Assembly: GCA_000828075.3 (NCBI GenBank)
Contig: JXCB02000001.1
Coordinates: 209,497 to 273,496 of the forward strand
Direction: 5' to 3'
Length of the DNA stretch: 64,000 nt
DNA from: Tolypothrix campylonemoides VB511288
GTDB lineage: Bacteria > Cyanobacteriota > Cyanobacteriia > Cyanobacteriales > Nostocaceae
Of this stretch, positions 59,371-64,000 are shown piece after piece (positions within the stretch are counted from its first letter, which is position 1; each line of letters starts with the position of its first letter). A program made the translations under genes and the position numbers. Below the pieces are notes generated by a model. That model worked only from the letters and a program-made list of their open reading frames with translations, ran no database searches and was not told the origin of the DNA.

Positions 59371-60756
59371 GGAACTGTTTGCATCTGCATTCCGGTGTAA
59401 GGAGCGCTGACGTGCTTGACGAGCAATCTGTCGCTCCTGCCATTGCAGACCAATCAAAACAGCCACTGTGAGAGATTGACCTGGCTCTTCCATCTGAGTA
59501 AAAATCAGACCGAAGACAAACATAGTGAGTATCAACAACCTGGAAAAGTCATCTTGGGCAAGACGACTCCATAGAATATAGCCAAGATACAGATAAACCC
59601 CTAAACCTAAAAACCCTAAATCTCCCCAGATGCCAACCCAGCTGAACATAGGAGAGAACATGGAGGATGACAGGGCAAGCCAACTTGAATTAATTACATC
59701 CCAAGCTTCTGTACTCACAGGATGAGTTGTAGCCCCTAGCGGAGCCAGAAGATCCCAATAATCCCGGAAAAACCACCCTCCTAATCGGCTAACGCTATGA
59801 CCGGGTCCAAGACCTAACAACCAATTTAAGGGTGACTTATAGTAAGAAAGGATAAGGCGAATTCCTGCCAATTTAGTTTTAACAGCCTCACCATCTGGAC
59901 CGTAAATCTCTGTTCTCTCAAACCACATTTTAAAAGCTCCTAAGCCTTCTATGTCTAAGTTTTGCATAGCCCAATAAAAACCTAGAAGAAAGATAACTAT
60001 GGCTATAAAATACATTAGGATCTTACCAAAATTGTGGATTTTAGTAAATGACAAAAGTACCCAGCCTACCACAAATACAATTAATACCTGCTTGGAGTCG
60101 GAAATTAACATCTGATAAAACGCACCGAGTAACCAAAATACACGTATCCAAATAGAAACAGACTTAGCGTTCAGAAAATAGTACAAAGCAACGGCTATTG
60201 AAACGGAACAAGATACATAACCGCCAGCTCCTGACAAATAGAATACCCCTTGAATAGCATCCTGCGGAGTGTATTGAGCAACACTAAGCTTACCAGCGTC
60301 TATAAGAGGTTTCTGAACCAAAGCTACTAATAGGTTAATCAGGGCAGAACCTAGTAGCCAAGCTCTCAATTTTTGAAAACTTGCTATTGTTAGGGGGATA
60401 CAAACTATCGCCAGCACCAGTAGGAAAGGCTCAACAAGTATCATGAAACCCAAGAATACATTAATCACACCTGCCTGATTCAAAAGCGCACTGGCGATCA
60501 TGACCCCAAAAAAGAGCAAGCAAGCAGTTATAAGTTCCCATGAAATTGCAATTTGCTTTCTATCCTTGGTTGGAGTCTTAGTTATCGCGACCAGGAGAGC
60601 AAATGGAACAAGCAAAAAATGTAAAAAATTGATGGGTTTAGGGGCACCTGCTGCACTAATAATGCGGGGGAAAAAAGCAGTCGCAAAGGCTGTTATTATT
60701 AACGTTAAACTGGTAATATATACTTTTTTTGTTGGTTTGAAAAACTGTTTGTTCAC
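59356..60756 (-). CDS. O-antigen ligase/polymerase-like membrane protein
   Basis: 466 aa with about eleven hydrophobic segments. Long periplasmic loop between the late segments contains LNWLLGLGPGHSVSRLGGWFF, typical for Wzy/WaaL-family loops with Arg and His, and a Trp/Gly-rich end. These proteins join polysaccharide repeat units or ligate glycan to an acceptor on the periplasmic side. It is the last gene of a minus-strand set with GT4 and FkbM enzymes; the 104-bp gap to the GT4 gene lets them share a transcript. Converges on the lasso nucleotidyltransferase gene. Confidence 0.85.
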   Translation of the reverse strand: MNKQFFKPTKKVYITSLTLIITAFATAFFPRIISAAGAPKPINFLHFLLVPFALLVAITKTPTKDRKQIAISWELITACLLFFGVMIASALLNQAGVINVFLGFMILVEPFLLVLAIVCIPLTIASFQKLRAWLLGSALINLLVALVQKPLIDAGKLSVAQYTPQDAIQGVFYLSGAGGYVSCSVSIAVALYYFLNAKSVSIWIRVFWLLGAFYQMLISDSKQVLIVFVVGWVLLSFTKIHNFGKILMYFIAIVIFLLGFYWAMQNLDIEGLGAFKMWFERTEIYGPDGEAVKTKLAGIRLILSYYKSPLNWLLGLGPGHSVSRLGGWFFRDYWDLLAPLGATTHPVSTEAWDVINSSWLALSSSMFSPMFSWVGIWGDLGFLGLGVYLYLGYILWSRLAQDDFSRLLILTMFVFGLIFTQMEEPGQSLTVAVLIGLQWQERQIARQARQRSLHRNADANSSLEFT

Positions 60757-60860
60757 GGAGTTGCTATTGTATATCCTTTGACAAGCTTGTTAGTTTCAAT
60801 TTATTTTTAGACTATAATAGTCAGAAGTCAAAAAATATATACTGATTAAGTTTTTTTAAA

Positions 60861-61985
60861 TTATTTTAATAAAGAGTAAAAAGTTAAATATTGATGCGCT
60901 ATTTTTTCTTTTAAGAAACGATAATCAGGAGAAATATTATCATCATGAGGCTGAGCTAGGGAGCAAATAATAGCTTGTGAAAGATTTTGGACGCGATCGC
61001 CTTGTAGTTTAAAATAAGTGCAGTTAGATGAGCCGATTTCTCTAAAGATAGGAATATCTGAGCAGACTACTTTACACGAAAGATATAGTGCCTCAGCTAG
61101 TGGTAGGCAAAAGCCTTCTGATGAAGAAGGCACTACTAAAAGTTCACTGTTTTGATACAGCCAACACAGTTCATCATCATCTATTGATGAAAGCATTAGC
61201 ACGCGCTCTTGTAAAGAAAGTGCCCGTATTTGTTGACAAATATTTTCCGTTTCAGGTCCTGAGCTACCAACAAGAATAAGGTTAGTTGAACCTTTTAGCT
61301 GATTATTTTTTAGGAGTAGAGAATATGCCTGTATTAAAATATCTAGATTTTTGTTCTTGCGATGCTGAGCAACAGAAAGTAAGAAAGGAGCATTAATACT
61401 ACTCTCTACACCATTAGGAACTCTTGGTTCAACATGACTGAAGTCTACATAGTTATAAACTACAGTAGTTTTTTTTCGCTGTTCAATACCTGGAAAGTAA
61501 TTTTTTAGGCATTCTAATGTACCTTTTGAGACGCATAATAATCCGTCACTATTGGTGATACATTGTTTCAAGAATAATTGATTAAATATAACATTTGGAT
61601 AGCCAAAATTTTCTGGACACTCATAGGGATACAGGTCATGAATTGTGGAAACAAGTGGGCAGGGAAAAAGTGCGCGAACAAATGGAAGTGGAAATGAAAG
61701 ATGGACTATATCACAATGGAGTTGTTTGGCAAGTTTTGGTAAATTGAATAAAAACCAAATATTTCTGGAAACTGAGTTATTTTTAATGTCTATGCTAAAT
61801 AATTTAATTTTTTTTGAATCCAGAGTAAAAGATTTTTCAAAGTAATCTTTTTGCCATGCTCCTACAACTAAGGTAACTTTGGTAACTTTATCGGTATCGG
61901 CAAGACATTGAGCAAGATTTACAGCATGTCTACAAACACCAGTTGGTTTTGAAGGTCTGTGTAAAGCACAAATCAGGATATGCAT
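60861..61985 (-). CDS. GT4-family glycosyltransferase
   Basis: 374 aa. GT-B fold: N-terminal CALHRPSKPTGVCRHAVNLAQ (donor/acceptor loop), FPCPLVSTIHDLYPYECP, the C-terminal donor domain with FLLSVAQHRKNKNLDILIQAY, LVGSSGPE and the EX7E motif in VPSSSEGFCLPLAEAL. Cytoplasmic transferase building lipid-linked glycan; donor sugar unknown. One base separates its start from the FkbM stop, so the two are coupled. A+T-rich compared with the region. Confidence 0.9.
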   Translation of the reverse strand: MHILICALHRPSKPTGVCRHAVNLAQCLADTDKVTKVTLVVGAWQKDYFEKSFTLDSKKIKLFSIDIKNNSVSRNIWFLFNLPKLAKQLHCDIVHLSFPLPFVRALFPCPLVSTIHDLYPYECPENFGYPNVIFNQLFLKQCITNSDGLLCVSKGTLECLKNYFPGIEQRKKTTVVYNYVDFSHVEPRVPNGVESSINAPFLLSVAQHRKNKNLDILIQAYSLLLKNNQLKGSTNLILVGSSGPETENICQQIRALSLQERVLMLSSIDDDELCWLYQNSELLVVPSSSEGFCLPLAEALYLSCKVVCSDIPIFREIGSSNCTYFKLQGDRVQNLSQAIICSLAQPHDDNISPDYRFLKEKIAHQYLTFYSLLK

Positions 61986-61986
61986 A

Positions 61987-62739
61987 TTATGAGGCTAATT
62001 GGGGTTTGAAGATAAAGTTACAAACATAGGTCTTCCCTAAGGAGGAGAGACCTACATAATTTTTCCTGTCTTGGTGTTCTTTTACAGAAAATTCATCCAA
62101 ACTCCTGAGTTTTCCGTCCAGAAGGAAGTATCCTTCATAGCCTAAAGCCTGAATCTGGGAAAATACTTCAGATATATCCTTATTGATATGTCTTTGCTCA
62201 ATTTCAATCAGGAGATTCGGTCGTTGCTGCTTTAATAAATTAGTTGCTCCTGCAATCACCAGTTCTTCGTGTCCCTCAACATCGATTTTTACAAAGCCAA
62301 CATTAGTATGGCCTTGGTCGTCGAGCCGTTTGAGTGGAACTTCAAAAGTCCTGACTGGTCCTGTGGCAATTTGTTGTTGCAGAGATCCAAGTTGGTCATA
62401 AGCAAAATTATCAATAACTGGTATTGATAAAGTTGCTTGCCCTTCCCTATCAGACAAAGCTATAGAATAGCTAGTTACATTGGAGCAACCAGATTGGGCA
62501 ATAAACTTTGCAAGTTCTGGATTGGGTTCGTAGGCAAATACCTGACGTGAGAGTCGAGATAGAAAATATGTATATACACCCTTATTTGCACCAATATCGA
62601 TACTGTTCTTCTTGGGATCAACGAGCGATTTGAGGATTCTAAGCTCGGGCTCACCCTTTCGATAATGCATTATGGACATTAAACGAATAACTACCCAGGG
62701 AGGTAATACGCTTCTAAGAAACTGTTTTCCAAACATCAT
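61987..62739 (-). CDS. FkbM-family methyltransferase of the glycan locus
   Basis: 250 aa. IDIGANKGVYTYFLSRL (SAM motif), VFAYEPNPELAKFI, then FEVPLKRLDDQGHTNVGFVKIDVEGHEELVIAGA, the FkbM hallmark. The substrate is probably a sugar hydroxyl of the polysaccharide made by the adjoining GT4 enzymes. Directly coupled to the GT4 gene downstream. It is clearly different from the FkbM enzyme at 57177 (shorter, divergent motifs), so the two are not a recent duplication. Confidence 0.9.
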   Translation of the reverse strand: MMFGKQFLRSVLPPWVVIRLMSIMHYRKGEPELRILKSLVDPKKNSIDIGANKGVYTYFLSRLSRQVFAYEPNPELAKFIAQSGCSNVTSYSIALSDREGQATLSIPVIDNFAYDQLGSLQQQIATGPVRTFEVPLKRLDDQGHTNVGFVKIDVEGHEELVIAGATNLLKQQRPNLLIEIEQRHINKDISEVFSQIQALGYEGYFLLDGKLRSLDEFSVKEHQDRKNYVGLSSLGKTYVCNFIFKPQLAS

Positions 62740-62938
62740 ATTTTTAGTTTATAATGAACAACTCTATGTAAGTGGCAACTAGATATTTTTCGTACCTGCT
62801 TCGCTGAAGTCTTAACGATTACTTTTTCAGGGTTTATCTGTGAAATCTGGATAGTTTTGGCAGTCAATTAATGCTGCATAATGCTGCAAGTTTTACTTTC
62901 TCGTTTATATGCTAACTTGCAGTTTTGCCAATGAGAGG

Positions 62939-64000
62939 TTATTTTAACTCACTGGAACTAAGTACAGCCGTGTCAAATTCTTTCAGCTTGAAAACCTGCT
63001 GTTGATTATAAATTTCTTCATACAGCTGTGCTAAATGACTCGCTTTGACTTCCCAGTCAAACATTTCACTCACCCTTGTGCGCCCTGCCTCACCCATTTT
63101 TACGCGCAGATCTGAGTTTTTAGCCAGACACACCATTGCCTTAGAGAGATCCCGCACCGCTTGCTCAGGAGTGTGGGCAGGAACTTTAAAGCCCGTTTGC
63201 TCTGTTACCTGAATAGCTGGTCCTCCCAAATCCAAGCATAGAACTGGGCGACCAGCCGCCATCGCCTCCAAACAAACGAACGCTCCAGAGTCATGTAAGC
63301 TCGGATGAACTAGTGCTGTACACTCACCTAGCTTATCCAGGGTCTCTTCCCGTGGTAGGTTGTTCCAGAACTTGACTTGGTGTGCAATACCTAATTCTTG
63401 AGCAAGACTCTGAAGTCTTTTCCTTTCAGGTCCTTCTCCAACTATCCAGTACTCAGCATCAGGCAGGTTGGCTTGAGCGAATGCACGTAGTCCCAAGTGA
63501 AAGGCTTTCCAGTACAAAAGTCTACCGATGCTTATGAACCTTATTGGTAAATGACTTGATATGCTGCATTGGGCAAGACGGGCGATTTCTTCTTTAGGTA
63601 AACCAATTGCAGGTAAAACCTTTACATTCCTTGTGTCCATTTTGCCAACTCGTGTTGCTGTATCCTGAGTGGTTGCCATTGCTACAACGCTCCGTCGAGC
63701 GGTAAGGCGGGCAAACGGATCAGATTCAAATACTTGACAGTCAAGTCTGCGTACTGTTGCGTGAATTTTATTACTTAGGCTAAAGTCTTGCCAAAAAGTC
63801 TTTGGGGCAAATTCACCGCCGCCAACCGGACCCCAGATGAATGGAATAGGAAGTAGACATAGAAAGCTAGGTCTTGAATACTTAACGAACGTTACATGGT
63901 GGACGAGGTCAAAGCCTATTTGACGGTGGAGGCGACGAGCTACAAAATAAGCTTGAATTTGCCAGAGATAGTAGTGCAGTTGCATTGATCCAAACCGCCA
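62939..64000 (-). CDS. GT4-family glycosyltransferase, 5' end beyond the window
   Basis: At least 354 codons. The frame is open through the right edge; the internal ATG at 63985 is not the likely start because the N-terminal Rossmann strand of a GT4 enzyme is missing. Present are DLVHHVTFVKYSRPS, FIWGPVGGGE, the donor domain with RFISIGRLLYWKAFHLGLRAFAQA, VGEGPERKRLQSLAQ and the motif HPSLHDSGAFVCLEAMAAGRPV (EX7E variant). It would add a sugar to the lipid-linked glycan. Gap of 199 bp to the FkbM gene holds no feature. Confidence 0.88.
   Translation of the reverse strand, partial: WRFGSMQLHYYLWQIQAYFVARRLHRQIGFDLVHHVTFVKYSRPSFLCLLPIPFIWGPVGGGEFAPKTFWQDFSLSNKIHATVRRLDCQVFESDPFARLTARRSVVAMATTQDTATRVGKMDTRNVKVLPAIGLPKEEIARLAQCSISSHLPIRFISIGRLLYWKAFHLGLRAFAQANLPDAEYWIVGEGPERKRLQSLAQELGIAHQVKFWNNLPREETLDKLGECTALVHPSLHDSGAFVCLEAMAAGRPVLCLDLGGPAIQVTEQTGFKVPAHTPEQAVRDLSKAMVCLAKNSDLRVKMGEAGRTRVSEMFDWEVKASHLAQLYEEIYNQQQVFKLKEFDTAVLSSSELK

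Overview
The window is chromosomal DNA of a filamentous, probably heterocyst-forming cyanobacterium. The signs are abundant GCGATCGC octamers (HIP1), CCCCART heptanucleotide tandem repeats (the STRR1 type known from heterocystous cyanobacteria), PEP-CTERM secreted proteins, a TPS-type haemagglutinin and many palindromic/MITE-like elements between genes. Genus is not decidable from the sequence alone.

Layout. 0-15 kb is mixed: a repetitive secreted protein cut by the left edge, a PEP-CTERM protein, a TrpB2-type tryptophan synthase beta chain, a STAND-like ATPase with a C-terminal membrane segment, an HldE-like protein with a shortened kinase half, two SDR oxidoreductases (one divergent from a MerR regulator), a hydrolase, a DUF421 protein, a BlaI/M56-peptidase pair, a short CRISPR array with no cas genes, a PLP decarboxylase and a ComB-family phosphatase. 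15-26.5 kb is a minus-strand glycan locus: GT2, sugar aminotransferase, Gfo/Idh dehydrogenase, hexapeptide acetyltransferase, FAD enzyme, methyltransferase, polysaccharide deacetylase, flippase-like protein and GT39. The aminotransferase, dehydrogenase and acetyltransferase look like an amino-sugar module. 26.5-35 kb holds an HI0933-type flavoprotein, a 309-bp heptamer array, a PIN-like/KTSC fusion whose stop codon lies in a MITE-like repeat, and PEP-CTERM and haemagglutinin genes that share a duplicated 5' region. 35-49 kb holds an SNF2 helicase/SWIM pair, methyltransferase, 2Fe-2S protein, cupin/TetR pair, an operon of 2OG-Fe dioxygenase, cysteine desulfurase-like protein and monooxygenase, a type II thioesterase, a Wzc-like tyrosine autokinase and tRNA-Gln.

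50.5-59.4 kb is the most interesting part: a plus-strand lasso peptide cluster in the order B1 (PqqD-like), B2 (transglutaminase-like protease), C (asparagine synthetase-like cyclase), A (precursor), HPr-kinase-like protein, ABC exporter, FkbM methyltransferase and nucleotidyltransferase. The precursor has a canonical leader, a predicted 9-residue Leu1-Asp9 ring, an unusually long 42-residue core and a C-terminal Ser that fits the kinase. Kinase plus nucleotidyltransferase predicts a phosphorylated and then sugar- or nucleotide-decorated product. A decayed copy of the cyclase 3' end lies after the precursor, showing that the locus was once duplicated.

59.4-64 kb is again minus-strand envelope glycan genes (O-antigen ligase-like protein, two GT4 enzymes, a second FkbM enzyme), the last cut by the right edge. 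With the Wzc-like gene at 45.5 kb, the lasso cluster sits inside exopolysaccharide functions.
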